Counted from the first letter of the stretch, positions 51,869 through 64,000 are shown. The stretch: 64,000 bases of DNA from Diatrype stigma (GCA_022225965.2 JAKJXP020000006.1:434001-498000), one strand, 5' to 3'. Notes: generated by a model from the letters alone, not told the origin. Numbers and translations: made by a program.

Positions 51869-54020
51869 CTGTCTGAAAAAACACCCCACATTGTAGCTTA
51901 TCTCTTCCACCAGTCTCACTATAGTATAGTCGTTCCTTTTTGTCTATAAGCGACCTACCTATAGCTCTTTAGAAGCAGAACCAAAGAGGATAAATAAACT
52001 TCGTTCCACCGATATCCAATCACCATGCCACGAGCTCCGAACTGGCCCCCGCGTACAACCCCCTCGTGCCGCCAGAATTCCAAATTGATCGCGAAGCAGT
52101 TGGACTATCACATGTGAGTACCCATTTACCAATGATATTCATTATGTCATGAAAACTACTAAGATCTGCTGGTACCTACAATAGATTGGTGATCCCCAAA
52201 CGGTCGGTTCTTGGCGGTCCATCTTACGTACATGGGTAGGTAGGCATGTCATAGATGCCTGCTCAGAAGAGAAGGTGAGTGAAATATACCGGGGATGATA
52301 CGGCGGCAGCAGATCTTGGTTTCTAGATCACACCGGGCAAGCGACCCATAACCTAATACTAGTCTAGGAGTTAAATGATCCAACAACGGTGGGAAAGCGT
52401 GGGAAAAGCCACCAGAAGCCAGCCCTGTGACCCCCTTGTCCGTCTGTTTATCTGATGCGCCTAGGCCCTACCTACCGTCTATAGACCTTGAATTACCCCC
52501 CTGCCGCGGCCCCTGCCCATGCCCCTGCTGCCGGCACCGAGGAGGTTAAGGTGGTGATGTTTTGCATTGCAAGTGTCGAAACACCTCGGCTTGTAACTAA
52601 CTAGGTAACTGACTTCATAGCATCGCACCGTATCGCACCGAGCTAACGCTGGCTGCGTCCGTCCCCGTCGGCGTATTTTCCCTATACCAGATGTGGGTAT
52701 AGTGATCGTAATATGACAGCGATTACTACCTGCCGCCCGTGCCTTGGAAAGAACAAGAACAAGAACCCAACCTCCCCTGCTTCCACCCCGGAGTCGCGCC
52801 CGCCCGGTCTTTATCCGAAATTATCATCACCGACCACAGATCACCGTCTTGCAGTTAGCTTAGTCATCTAGAGGTAAGTGGCTAAGTCAGCACATAATTC
52901 GTATCAGTGGATAAGTGTATAGGTGGGTGCTGTAGGTACGTTCAGGGGGTGGTAGCAGCGACTTGCACTGCATTCTCTGCTAGAGGACGGAGATCATGTT
53001 CGCAAGAGGTAAGCAGGTAGTCAGGAACGGGCTGAGATAGTTGAACCTCCCTCATCCCCTTAGCCTTCCCCTTTCTCCTACTCTCCTCGCGCATGCAACG
53101 CTCTGCTTGCCTCGGCATGATCCGTCATGAAACCCAACGAATACGAATTGCTCCAAGGTGTCCATTATACTCACCCCCAGGCAACGCTTGGTTAGTCACG
53201 AATGAATCAGCCATGCCACTAGGTACTGAGGTGTACCTGGACGGATCACGCGAACGTCGTAGATCATCGTCCGTATACGATTGGACACACACGTGGGATC
53301 GAGCGCCCCTGACCACCAAGCACTAGCTGCATCCCGCATCCCAGCAACGATCACGTATCCATTGATGTACGCTAGGCACTGCGTCTATTATATTATCAAA
53401 ATCGTATTATAGCTGCTTAGATAATCGAATCATGGAGTATTCTCTCAGCTCGCCAGGTACCCAAGCAGCGAGTTCAATAGTCAAAAAACCCCTGACGGCG
53501 AACACTTGTAGGACCGATAGCGGCGCCTCCCTCGAGTGCGCCCCTCCCGGCCGAGTGCGATGCCGAAGATCGTTGGCTTGGCCTGCAAGCATAGCCTGAC
53601 TACTAGGCAGCTTCGACGGACCTGTCCCGGCCGCTACTCTACTCTACTCTACTCAACGGGCCCCGGGCCCCACCCCTCCGGCTTTGGGGATACAAATCGC
53701 CATCTGTAGATCGTATCCGTCTTACCTACTGGGATACATACTACCCAACCTCACGACCGCAAGCAAGCGAGCAAGCGAAACAAAGGGGATATCCATCAGC
53801 TTCAAGAGCCGCCAACCAGCCCTCCTGGTACCCTCGTCTCTCTCTCCAACATGCCTCCAACATACCCTTGAGTAATCCCCCTAACTAATGATGTTCGTAT
53901 TCAAAGAAGTTCGAAACCCCTACCCCCTATCCACTCACCTTCTCCGAGCGCCTGGCTGGCGCTAGAGCGAGATGTCTCGGTACATAGGCAGTCCCCAGAC
54001 TAGCACTGCGTCGGCAAGGG

Positions 54021-54060
54021 CAGGGTCAGGGTCAAGGTCAAGGTCAAGGTCAAGGTCCAG
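54021..54060. repeat. (GGTCAA)n hexamer repeat
   Basis: Six to seven GGTCAG/GGTCAA units, decaying into related CAGGATCACG sequence to about 54090. Confidence 0.9.
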
Positions 54061-54351
54061 GCCAGAATCACGGTCAGGATCACGATCAGGGAACGGAATT
54101 ACGGACTTGGTGGGGCTGCGTGCTCGAGAGTCTTCGCGTGGAAGTCACGCCGCCGGCCGGTAGGGTTGCAGATTGTTTACTTTGATATGTTCTTCCGCGC
54201 GCGCGCATCGTCGGTTAACTAGCTTGCTCTGGCGTGTATGATGTGTAACAATTGTATACATGCGTGCCTAGGTATATGCCAGGGGACACTTAGCTAGCCA
54301 GGCTTTTTGATTGATTGATTGACTAAGGCAAGTTACTATCACATCACACAC

Positions 54352-54384
<33 letters not shown>

Positions 54385-54395
54385 AATAATAATAA
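54352..54395. repeat. (GAT)n(AAT)n microsatellite
   Basis: About eleven GAT units followed by about four AAT units in the gene-free region. Confidence 0.95.
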
Positions 54396-57300
54396 CATAA
54401 CAGCTTTTTCGTATCTGGGCCGGACCAGTGCCTCGCCTCGCAAGCTCGGAATGCCCTGGGTTGGGCAGCCACCCAGCCGTCGTCACCCTTGAATCAGGAT
54501 GAAGAACGGCGACGAGGACGGGTGAAGCTCCGCGGTGCGATTCGATGCGATGCGATGCGCGCTCAGAGCTCAGAATAAGGCGAGACTCTGCCAGCACACC
54601 GGCGCGTATTGAAGAGAGTCGCCCCCTTCAGAATTCAGCGCTACGCAACAGCTCATTCGGGGGATGGCGTCGTTCTGCGTTCAGGGACCTGTTGATGGGA
54701 TTTCCCCCCAGCTTGAGGGCTAGATGTGTCGTTCCATCCGAACCCGATCATTACTATTTGTTTCGGCTTGGGTAACAGCTAGAAGGCTGTATGATCTCAA
54801 CGAGCTGGTCTCTAGACGTCTCTGTGTCGGAGTTTTGTGCCCATGGATTTACGCACCCCGCGTATATACCAACTGAGGATTGTCAGTCAGTCCGTCATCT
54901 ATTCATAATACAAAGAAAGCATGCCGAGGAGTCGTCAATATGTGATGGTTCGTTTCTCACATAGCTCGCCTGTCAATCCTAGAAGCTGGGCTGCCAGGTG
55001 CCTCTTTATATTGATAACACCCCCAGATATCTTTATTGTATAGCTATCTTGACTCAAGTCCGGAGCTTGACACTATTAACGCGGGCTTTCTCTGCAACAT
55101 GAACACTCAGGTGTCATGCAATTCCTTGTGCGGTCTGTACGTTCCTCCAGGATTGATGGAATGGAACTTATTCTACTTGAAGATGTATAGTACACGCTAG
55201 AGTCGACTTGGAGCTTCTCAAGAAGATGTTGGCTCCGCGTACTGAAAGGGTCAACACCCTTTACCCCTATTTGATAAGAGGGCTCCGATATCCTATGTAC
55301 ACTAGTCTGACATGATTACGATATTCTCTATGTTATACAATAGGACACTTGATAGGCTTCTCTTCATGCCCAGAAGCAGTGAAGCCGGGTCGCTGTATGG
55401 TTCTTTTGTCTAACACATCGATAGATAGTGGTAAGAGGGATTAGGTAAGTCAGGGTGATATCACGAAGACATCTAATTAGTGCAGAGAGGTAGGATCTAG
55501 GCATTGAACTAACTAACTGCGCCTTCATGAAATCAACGACCACTCGTAGTATCTCATAGCAACCCAAGCTGCTTTGGAGCCATGCTACCCAGACATGAAA
55601 ACAAATGCCTACACGTGTATATCGTAGTACGTCTGTTGACGAACTGCAAGTATGCAATTCAGCTTCAGCCCAAATGCAACCCTATGAAACGAACCCGCCA
55701 GCATACATACCTATTAATATCATAATTACCACGCGGGATTTGTCATCAGCCGCATCTTGTGATTTTGATCTCCAGATTACTGTGAGTCAGTCAGACCCCA
55801 CGGTACATGGGCATGGGGTAGGGTCACTCGCTGTGCTTTTGGATTTGGATTGCTGCTATTACTCATCAACAGAAATGAACCCTACAAGGCTGCGTATCAG
55901 GTGTGATGTGTGTTGATGTCAGAGCTGAAAGCTGGCGATAATGCCACGCCCGCTTTTTTCTTTTCGACTGTCCCGCAAGTGCGATCTCGATCTGAGTCGA
56001 GTTGACGTAGGCGAGGTGGCAATGATGATGTATTATTCTTCGTGCTGGAAGATCTACGTCTTCGGCGCGATACACCCTTCATTGAGTGGTAGGTCGCTCG
56101 GAGCTTGATGCCTTGGTAATATTTGTCAACGAACTCTCAGAACCTTCGACTTGTAACAAAGTAGCTGGAGGTTGGAGTACATGCCGTCACTGGGGCGTGT
56201 GGTGTTCCCTCGAGAGATTTAACGATACGGGAGCATTGAATTGGTCGAAGAAGACATATTACTACGCGCAGACGGCGATGAAAATAGTATGCGCCCTGAA
56301 ATATAACTCGGATAGCAACCTGGAAGACTCTTATAATCCTTATGCACTTCACCCTGTACAGCTGGCCTGTAGGACATTGGAAGGTTTATGGATACAATCT
56401 GATGATTATGATTCATCACTATCTTTCGACGAACTCTCACCATCCAGAAGAGAGACATAAGATGAAAGAGACTGGGAGTACAATATAGTTAAGATGACTC
56501 TTATCTAATAACCCCCACCTGGCCACTATCGATTGTTTCTTTGGTATATATATAGAAAGGGATAAGGGGGAGGGAGCGGGGACAGTAATTTTCCCTTTAG
56601 TAGCTATAATCAGAACGAAGATGATGTGAAGTTTCAGTTGTGTATACTTGGGTCTATATAGACGAAGTAATTGCACCTTGATATCCGGACTCGCGTTTTA
56701 CCTCCCCCCTTTTCATTAAACACTGTTCATGCTATCTTCACGTGTAACATAGTCAGACCACGTAGCAACGGATGGTGCCATTCATACCGAGTCTGTGCGG
56801 TCACTCGCCATATTGCCCAAGGCGATTCCCTCACTACCCCATACACCACTGCCTTTCCGTTATTATCATCACGTCCTGACGGCCTCACTCAACTGGGGCC
56901 AGTACCTCACGGGCGACAATATCCCACAGAACAGCTCCCCCTTTCCTACCCCCGCAAGATAATGTACGGCGGCAGGAAGTCGGTTGAAACATAAACCGGC
57001 TGTGACTTTGTTTTCGACTGGGATTGCATGGCTACATATTGATAGTATTTTATGGACAAACGAAAATCGTTCTTGCTTACTTAGAGCTGGGTATCTCAGA
57101 TAGATCAAATCAAATAACAATCGTACAGCTTGCTAGCTATGCTCTGCTTTTCCTTGCTTCGCCATGCCTTTCCCGGCCTTGCCCGCCTCATCGCCAATCA
57201 TGGCCACCACCGACATGCTGCTGGTAACCGAACCGAATGAACCATCGTGCCAGCGAGCCAAATAAGCCCCATTCCTGAATACTCTCATGAAGCCATCCTT

Positions 57301-57647
57301 TAGTCTTGAAAACCCGCTCGCTAATGCAGATGATATATAATCAATTCTTTTGGTTTCTTTCGCCCTACCCATGACCCCTTGAACCCCCCTTTTAGATTTT
57401 CCCGGTTTCCCGTTTCCCTCTGCTCCACGTAGACATATATTTAGTTATTCATACCATGTAGAATGACAGCTGCTTGTTTTATACCGAATTGTTGTATTTT
57501 CTTTTCTTCTGTTTTTTTCTGTTTTGTTCTTTTCGTTCTCTTGGGGGATGAGCGAGGCAATGTAAATATATGATACTAGTCGACAGTAGTAGCTCATCCT
57601 TCTGGATAGTACTCGTGTTCGACAACAGACAAACCTGAAAGTGCCTC

Positions 57648-60604
57648 TTATTCAACCCGAATGATGACCCGCCACCCAAGGGCACCTGCCTCACGAATGG
57701 CACATGCGAGGCAGCCGCGCCTGCGGCGGCTGATGAGGGCATTCCAGCCCCTTTCGGCGCACAGGGCACGAGCCATTATCTCCATGTCGGAGCCGAAGCG
57801 CCGTTTGCGAGTGCCAAGGTGCATCTTCGCCTCGGGCGAGTCAACGTTGTAGCCGCCGCCGCCGCCGCCGCCGTTATTGCCATTGCCAAATTGAGTGTTG
57901 TACTTAGACATTGGTGGGTCAATGCGCTCGATGCGCTCGATTTTGCTGCCACTCGAAGCGGCGGTACTCGGGCGGCGCTGCATGTCGGGTGACGAACCCG
58001 CTGACATTGGGAACTGTGCGCTGGTCGGCTCTATAGCGAAAGACGACGAGAGCGATGACACGCGCGAAAGCGCAGGCATGTCAGGGGACCGCGGCGGCGC
58101 GAAGCCTGTAACGCAGTCGATGACCAGGGTCCTGGGAGGACGGAGAGGTGCCGACGGTGACAGTGTACTGGCTGTGCGGCCAGTCCTGTGGCCTTTGTGG
58201 AGGATTTCCTCCAGAGTGTCATCCGGCCGGTCTAGGAGATCGACGAGGTGAATAGTGGCGTAGGTGTAATATTTGTGTAGCGGATGGCCTACTACTGTTA
58301 GGAGACGTCGCGGTACGAAAAGTGGACGGCGTTTCTTACCTAAAATGTGTGCGGAGCTTCCGCCAAACTCGCTTTCTACGACATCGATTTGTTGGATAGT
58401 AGGGCTGGTAGGCGATTTGAAAAACTTTACACGGTTCGAGGGCGCACAGGGGTGGGCTGTAACGAAGTACACATCATTCCTCAAGTTAAACTCGAATTCC
58501 CGTTGCTCATCGATATCGTCGTGCGTCATGGCGAAGGCCATACTGGCTGGGTAGGTGCGGATTTCCGGGGGTTTGTTAGTGTCGGCTGATGGGTACTTTT
58601 CCAGTGGAGGCATCGAACGAGCATCGTCCATCGGTGCGGAAAGGTCAAGTGACTTTAGTTCAACGCGAATATTCGAGGGCGGAGATTCGGAGTACTGGCT
58701 TTCGTGAGGAAGGATGAAGTCGGCAGGCAGTACGTTGGACGGTTCACCATCTCCCAAGACATCCGATTCTCTTTCGATGATCGTCTTTCCCCACAGCCGC
58801 GCTTTCCTTCCCGTCTTTGCCAAGTCATCTATATGATGTGAGTTACGCCTTCTGGTACAGTGGAGTGCAAAACCTTACCGGCAATGTTGTTGACTTCGAT
58901 ATCCACCCAGCCCTCATCGCGGCCTTGAGGGAGGACATCGCTTGATATCCATCCCATGCATTCGACAGCACCTCTGCCAGCCGCTAGTACACGACCAACG
59001 ATGCAAGCTGTGCTCCAGAAGCTCTTCCCTCTGTACATAAATCCACCACCTAGATTGGCCAATGGACCCAATCTCACCATGGCTTCGACATCGGTTTCCA
59101 AGAGGCTTGACATGAGATAATGTGACAATGCTTCTCCTGGCAGAAGCAAGCCGGAAAAGTACGCCTTTGACAACCAGCCCGAGGGATGTAGTGCGGCCCC
59201 GAGTTTCCGTCTTCTACCCTCTTGCAAACTGCTATCCACAGAATTTCGCGGGCGGTAGTTGTTGAAGTACGACGTCCGCCGGCAATCGCAGGCTTGGAGA
59301 GGAGTATTGATAGGGGTAGGTTTGGTCAAGGAGGAAGCCTGCTCGTTGACTTTGAAAACGTATGCCTCGATATCAGGCCAGCGGAGCTTTCGGGCGAACT
59401 GAGTCAACCCGAAGACCTGCCTTTCATTATACTTACCCTTGATAGAGTACACATACTCGGACTGGGCGTTATGGCGGTGTTGTGTGTGATCAGTATGGTG
59501 TGCGCCATGCATGCTCTCATGCTTTAGGTGCATCTTGGTAGTGAGTGAGTTGAGCCAGCTCCTCGGTGTGGTTGGCTCTTCCTGCGCAACGGGGGTTTTC
59601 ACAATGGTAATATTGTCCAACCACGCGCGAGCAAGAAGTAGCGACCATTTGACGGATGGGTTTGCTTCCTTCTCGAACTTGTGCACTTCATGCGCCCTGA
59701 GGCGCTGCGCGCCATATTCTTCACCTTCTGTTATAGCATCTAGCCTTATCAAGAGTTCGCAGGCAAGGAGGATTTGCAGCAGTAACCAGTAGCGCTCTTC
59801 GCCTCGGTCCTCGGCGTCGTTGCCATCGTTGATCGCCGATCCGTCCTCCAGCTCGTCGTCTAATGGGAAACCCCATAAAATCTGACCAAGGCGTATCCTC
59901 CACTCGACACGTGAAAAATCGATCCATGCATTGTGCGTGGCAAGGATCTTCACGAGGGCGTGTATCTGAACGGCCAAGCTGTAGGGATCATTTTGGTCAA
60001 TGACCCTGGTTGGCGGATGCAACACCTTCAGGAACAGCTCATTGTATAGGTCACGGGATTTCATGCGGAGAACGTCCCGCTCTCCATGGTACCTCTGCTC
60101 AAGCTTCAGCAGTTGCTCCATGACCGACGCGTCATCCAGGTGCCGCAGTCCATCTTTGGAGGTGATGAGCCACTGGCGGCGCTCCACGATGACCTGACCT
60201 TTGGACCCCAAGCTGTCGAAACCATACTGCTCCTCCAGGAGAGTATCGGCGACAGACAGCTCCAGCGCGGCCTGATAGCCCAGGGTCCCCTTTTCAGAAC
60301 CCTGCATGCTCAGCATGTTTGGGCGCTCCTGGCATTTGGTGTTGAAGTGGGGCCGCTTCCTACCCACGGGCGAGATGGCGGACATGGGGTCCCGTAGGAT
60401 GATCCGGGGGCTCGCCGTCACGCATCCCCACGCATCGTTCTCAATCTGCGTGTGGTCGGTCAAGTCTCGGATGGCCAGCTCATCGTCCCAAGGAAAGGCT
60501 ACGGAGGGGTGCGGAGCCCCCGTGCCTTGGCCCTGCGAGCGGGCGAAGAATTGCGGGGCTCCGGAGAACAGCGACTCGATCTCGGCATCACTAAGGGAAG
60601 CCAT
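57648..60604 (-). CDS. Large conserved-looking fungal protein of unknown function
   Basis: I do not recognise a named family. Two exons, 60604-58879 and 58828-57648 (50-nt intron, GTAAGG...ATATAG), give 968 residues. The start is the first ATG in a good reading frame; an upstream extension would need a non-ATG codon. The N-terminal about 600 residues have well-structured globular composition, with WDDELAIRDLTDHTQIENDAWG and hydrophobic helices such as YWLLLQILLACELLIRLD. A His-rich stretch lies near 390-410. The central and C-terminal parts are Ser/Pro-rich with a poly-Gly run (coded by (GCC)n on the plus strand near 57855-57872). The end is very basic (SRRRRGCLACAIREAGALGW). A 45-nt in-frame segment (58339-58295) has splice signals and might be an optional intron; removing it gives 953 residues. 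No transmembrane segment or signal peptide is clear. Nuclear or cytosolic location is a guess. Confidence 0.75.
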
Positions 60605-61559
60605 TATGCGGGCAAGTCTGAGTACCGGCGGCCTGGGTTGAGGGCCATCCGCTTTGTCGATAGTCCCGGGAGGAGGCGGGGACGGCAAGGGTTTGTCTCG
60701 ATAAGGGTTGAGACGAATTGAGTTCCCCGGCGACGACGGGGCCTCGGAAGAAGAGGTGTTTGGGCAGCTACTGCTCGAGGCCTGCTAATGTCACCGATTT
60801 GTTATTATCAGATGCCAGACCTCAGGATATTTGGAGCGTGTAACAAGGGGTGCCAGCAATTCAAGCGACTCTCTTTTCACAGGTCTTGCATAGGTCTCTG
60901 ATGACGGTATAGTATCCGGTAATTCTTCTCTCGCAACCATGGAGTGCAGATGATATGGTACGTTATGTTTGTTATGTCATGTCATGCCATGCCATGCCTT
61001 GTCCCGCTTGAGACGTAAGACATAGGCATCCAATTGTCAGGTTTAGGACGGAAAGCCAAGGCTCTTCCTGGAGTATTCAAAGCAGAACATCCTCGGCACG
61101 GACATAAGACATAAGAGGAAAGGATTCGGGTTCAGGGAAGGAAGGGAAAAACTTTATGCAGCAGATGCAGCAGATGCAGCAGGAATATCTCAACATGAAC
61201 CGACCCAACCATAAGCACAAGCCCATGAAACGCTTGTCCCCCTCACTTGTTTTTGGAGGATGGGCTGTTTCTCGGTGTTTCTGGGTTGACTATGAGTGGG
61301 TGAATTGCGTGGTGACTGGGTCTGAAGGCGCCAGGTGCCGCGCTGCGTGTGGGCAGTTGATAGGGAGCCCACCTGGGCAGATGGGGAGTTGCCTGACAGG
61401 TGGTGGTGATGGTGCTGGTGCTGGTGGTGCAAGTCGCCCGAAGAGGCGCAATGGCTACCTAGTAATAACCTGGAAGTGCCAGAAGTGGGGGAGGGGTGGA
61501 AGCTTGAAGCTTGAAGCTTGAAGCCCTGGACTTCCGGGACTTTAGGGAGTTTAGGGAGT
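60605..61559. other. Intergenic region upstream of the large hypothetical gene
   Basis: This spacer holds the promoter and 5' leader of the minus-strand gene at 57648-60604. It includes a GTCATGCCATGCC repeat near 60975-61005, a CAGCAGATG repeat at about 61157-61182 and AGCTTGAA triplicates at about 61500-61521. No gene is supported. Confidence 0.65.
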
Positions 61560-61970
61560 TTAGGGGGGTTTTGCGCATACCATGCCTGCTACGCCCGCCA
61601 TGCTAGCTCTATTCGTCGCCCTCCTTCCAGTAAGCGCAGTTGCAGCGCTCGCGTATCGTCGATGCCGCCTTCCGCCGCCTTGCTCTTCCTCGCTCCCCGA
61701 CCCTCTTGAAGTCGATGGATTCCGTTGCACCAGGTTTCGCAGAAATTGTCGCTTGGAACCGGAACCCCGTATACTCGATCCATCGTCGTCCGTGTCGATG
61801 TCCTTGGACGGGCCTCCGCCGAAAACTTCCTTGACGCCTGCCTTGAGCGCGGATTTCTTGAACGCCCCGAGTGACGGCATGGCCTCATTCGCGGCTTTGT
61901 TCGCCTTCGCCGCCGGTGCGCTCGACGCGCCGTAGCTGCCGAGCATCATGAAGGGGTCCGCGATCTCCAT
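61560..61970 (-). CDS. Small hypothetical protein
   Basis: This 136-codon ORF has strong third-position G/C bias over its first about 55 codons (MEIADPFMMLGSYGASS and onward), which argues for coding on this strand. The protein is Ala/Ser/Gly-rich, with an acidic DIDTDDDG stretch near 57-64 and a basic, Arg-rich second half. No domain is recognised. The bias weakens towards the stop, and a GTATGC donor-like site near 61580 suggests that the true 3' end may be spliced to another exon. An opposite-strand ORF (61582-61935) with a signal-peptide-like start overlaps it and is the alternative. Confidence 0.4.
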   Translation of the reverse strand: MEIADPFMMLGSYGASSAPAAKANKAANEAMPSLGAFKKSALKAGVKEVFGGGPSKDIDTDDDGSSIRGSGSKRQFLRNLVQRNPSTSRGSGSEEEQGGGRRHRRYASAATALTGRRATNRASMAGVAGMVCAKPP

Positions 61971-64000
61971 GGTGACGGCCGACGTGACGTGAATCTCTAC
62001 ACAGCCAGTTCGCTTCTTCGCGTTCGCGGTGCAGGGTATGTCGGGAGGGTATTGTTGTATCGAAGAGTGCTTCTGTTTTGTGTGTTTTAGTTATTAGTCG
62101 CAGTCAGTCGCAGTCAGTCGCAGTCAGTCGTGCGTTACTTCGTAGTTAGCCGGTAAACCCAAGATAACATAAGCCGGAATAATAGTAGGAATAAGAATCT
62201 AGTTTCATATTTATTACACCACTTCGGGCCATCGGGCGGGCAGAAAATCCACGAGTCTGTCCACGGCAGCTGCACGGGTCTGAAACAGCTTCAGCGATCA
62301 ACGAGATCCAAATCTACAGAGGGCCACCAACATGACAGCCTTGGACCGCCTTCTAGAAAGATTCCTCGAACGCGGTGCCCAGGGGGGGTCGCCAGCCACA
62401 GGGTACTATTTATGTATTCAGAGTAAGCTCATACACCGCTATACATGCCAAACGGCCTCATGTCTGGACAGATTGTAAGTCTCTGCTAGCCTTCTCCCAC
62501 TCGGAGTGCTCCCAAGAGGATGATACGTGCTAGTGGTGTTTGCGAAACAACGACCCCGTAGGACCGCTTGGGAATCTGCTTATGTGGGTTCGTGTCATTA
62601 GTGGAACGCAAGGACATAACTACTACTAGCAGTAGTCGTTGACTATTGTATTGTACATACTGAGGAGAACAAGACTGAGGGAGAACAAGGAAACAGACCC
62701 AGCTGCCCGCTCATCCCACCACTTCAGGTTAAGATCGCAGCACGGGCTGAGAACCGCGACAGGCATATATGCCCTCACACCTTGACACCTTGACACCTTG
62801 ACAGGTCCTGGTTCCAACAGAGCCCACAGGTTCAAGGGGCTTGAGGGGGATCTTAAAGAATGTGAAAATATCTAATTGGTGCAAGGGCTGGGTTGACATG
62901 TGTCTAGTACTATGTAAACAGATCCTTTGAGCGCTTATTACCAAAGTTGATCGTGGTCGTCGTCACCTTCAGCCCGAACCCTGTTCGAACCCTGTTCGAT
63001 AACAGGGCGCCTTAATTGTCTGTGTCATTACACTTTAGGGGTTGATGGATTATCTTGTCAGCTAGCGCAGGTAATAATAGCTTAGGATACCGTCTTATCC
63101 CCAGGTGGTTAGAACTTCCCGGTCCTCCGGTGCGTCTTATTACTACGCAGTATATACCATCTAATTAGGAATCAACTAGTTAAAAAGGGCAGCTTGGCCA
63201 GCATGAGCTTGGCCAGCATGATTTCAGCTGCTGTGTTATGCCGCCTCCAGCGTGCTGCTTGGTGAGTGAGTGGGTGGATGGTGACAGTGGTGAGAAACCG
63301 GCTGGACAAGCCAGTACCTACGGTCGGTGTATGCACGATACATGATCATTTACATAATCATAACCGGCATTGTCAAAAACGTCAGTTGCATGCGAGCCGC
63401 GACTAGCGGACCACCACGTTGCAGAGGTTGCAGACAGCTCTGGGCAGCGGCGGGTTGTTAGGGCTGCTATGCTGAAACAGGCTTACCCTACCAAGAACCG
63501 ATCCAGGTGGGTTTGCAGATTAGTATTTGATTAGTTGGTGATAGGCTACTACTAACGAGTTGGTGACCATAACATTGATTAGCTGGTGGCCGTAGGCAAG
63601 GTAGGCAAGGTAGCAATAGCCTGGGTAGGCAAGATGCTGCTGCGCGCCGTGTCAATCATCGGATGTTCCCTATAGTCGGATTCCCTGGATAATAAGATCT
63701 GGAGAAGAAGATTACGAATGCGACGCCAATGGCCTTTTCGGACGATTCTGTAACGCGCCGCGCTCTTGGGGACAACAACTACCGACAAAGATCACAGCTA
63801 GTTGCGATACCCGCATTTCCCTGAGGCGCTCGGTATGTCGAAAGCGTTATAGCAACGCTCCCGGGACGAAACAACCAATGGCGACCTCCCAATTCACCCA
63901 GTCGAGTGCGGCAGGGCTCGAGGGATCGTGGCTTGCATGGATCCAGGTATAGCTCAGCTGGCTAGTCCGGAGAAGGAGTTTATATACGTGTATGGGACGG
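61971..64000. other. Terminal 2 kb without a supported gene
   Basis: This region contains a 10-bp repeat at 62101-62130, CACCTTGACA triplicates near 62778-62805, a CGAACCCTGTT direct repeat at about 62975-62998 and AAGGTAGGC units at 63597-63615. The remaining ORFs are short and unconvincing. The edge at 64000 may lie in the leader of a gene outside the window. Confidence 0.6.
62101..62130. repeat. 10-bp CAGTCAGTCG tandem repeat
   Basis: Three perfect copies, with a partial unit at the left edge, upstream of the small hypothetical gene. Confidence 0.95.

Larger units (their letters stand above)
51618..57647. other. 6.0 kb convergent gene-free region
   Basis: No gene is supported. Features are an (AC)n run (51841-51867), a GGTCAA hexamer array (54021-54060), a (GAT)n(AAT)n run (54352-54395) and an ACTCT pentamer run at about 53636-53655. 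The ORFs are short, and the one over the hexamer array is simply the repeat read as Arg-Ser. No transposon ends or polymerase motifs were recognised. Confidence 0.6.

Noticed and set aside
52025..52239. Possible two-exon 47-residue gene just after the TmpL-like gene
   Set aside because: An ATG with GTGAGT/ATAG splice signals exists, but the product is tiny, has no recognisable features and sits in a region with weak coding bias. The unspliced frame stops after 30 codons.
53972..54163. 63-codon Arg-Ser-rich ORF
   Set aside because: It is only the GGTCAA hexamer repeat and its degenerate flank translated.
58829..60688. Start of the large hypothetical protein at 60688
   Set aside because: The codon there is TTG on the minus strand, not ATG. 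The first true ATG in frame is at 60604.
62975..63008. GTTCGAACC-type sequence resembling a tRNA T-loop
   Set aside because: It is part of a direct repeat (CGAACCCTGTT) with no matching acceptor, D or anticodon arms in either direction.
63941..64000. tRNA-like A-box TAGCTCAGCTGG near the window end
   Set aside because: The D-stem does not pair, no anticodon stem follows, and the window ends before any T-arm could be seen.

Overview
The window is nuclear DNA of a filamentous ascomycete (Pezizomycotina), most likely a Sordariomycete. The evidence is short spliceosomal introns (mostly 45-200 nt, GTRNGT...CTAAC/CTRAC...YAG), strong G/C preference at third codon positions, Pezizomycotina-type proteins (a TmpL-like redox protein, a fungal F-box protein, a Gin4/Hsl1/Cdr2 kinase) and long spacers full of micro- and minisatellites. 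Nothing indicates a bacterial, viral or organellar origin. The species cannot be named from the sequence.

Layout, left to right: a Gin4/Hsl1/Cdr2-type kinase (1-2570, minus, 3' end outside the window); SMC5 (4203-7841, plus); a membrane-anchored MSC7-like aldehyde dehydrogenase (9054-11192, minus); a Dnf1/2-type P4-ATPase (12400-17270, minus); a 6.7 kb gene-free stretch; a WbsX-type glycosyltransferase with a second glycosyltransferase-like half and an E/Q/R repeat tract (23980-27089, plus); a probable CANIN/Nse6-like SMC5/6 accessory protein (28021-30365, plus); V-ATPase subunit E (30988-31981, minus); a NIPA-type Mg2+ transporter (34294-36134, plus); mitochondrial MRS2 (37572-39434, minus); an F-box protein (40425-41535, plus); a crotonase-family enoyl-CoA hydratase (44581-46004, minus); a TmpL-like adenylation/membrane/oxidoreductase protein (48018-51617, plus); a 6.0 kb gene-free stretch; a large uncharacterised protein (57648-60604, minus); and a small hypothetical protein (61560-61970, minus). 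The last 2 kb show no convincing gene.

The genes are mostly housekeeping and alternate in strand, so there is no operon-like cluster. Two functional pairings stand out. SMC5 and a probable SMC5/6 loader subunit lie 20 kb apart. A NIPA-type and an MRS2-type magnesium transporter lie tail to tail. V-ATPase E, the P4-ATPase and the transporters are ordinary endomembrane and organelle functions. I found no obvious new multi-gene system. The most testable novelties are at transcript and protein level: a possible in-frame 81-nt cassette exon and a GC-AG intron in the TmpL-like gene, an optional 45-nt in-frame intron in the large hypothetical gene, a PIP-box-like N-terminus on the CANIN-like protein, and the composite WbsX protein. 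A palindrome (ACCTAGGT) is also enriched in spacers.

Gene models were spliced by eye. Exon lengths were checked for frame, and most junctions were supported by family motifs crossing them, but no alignment or transcript data were available.
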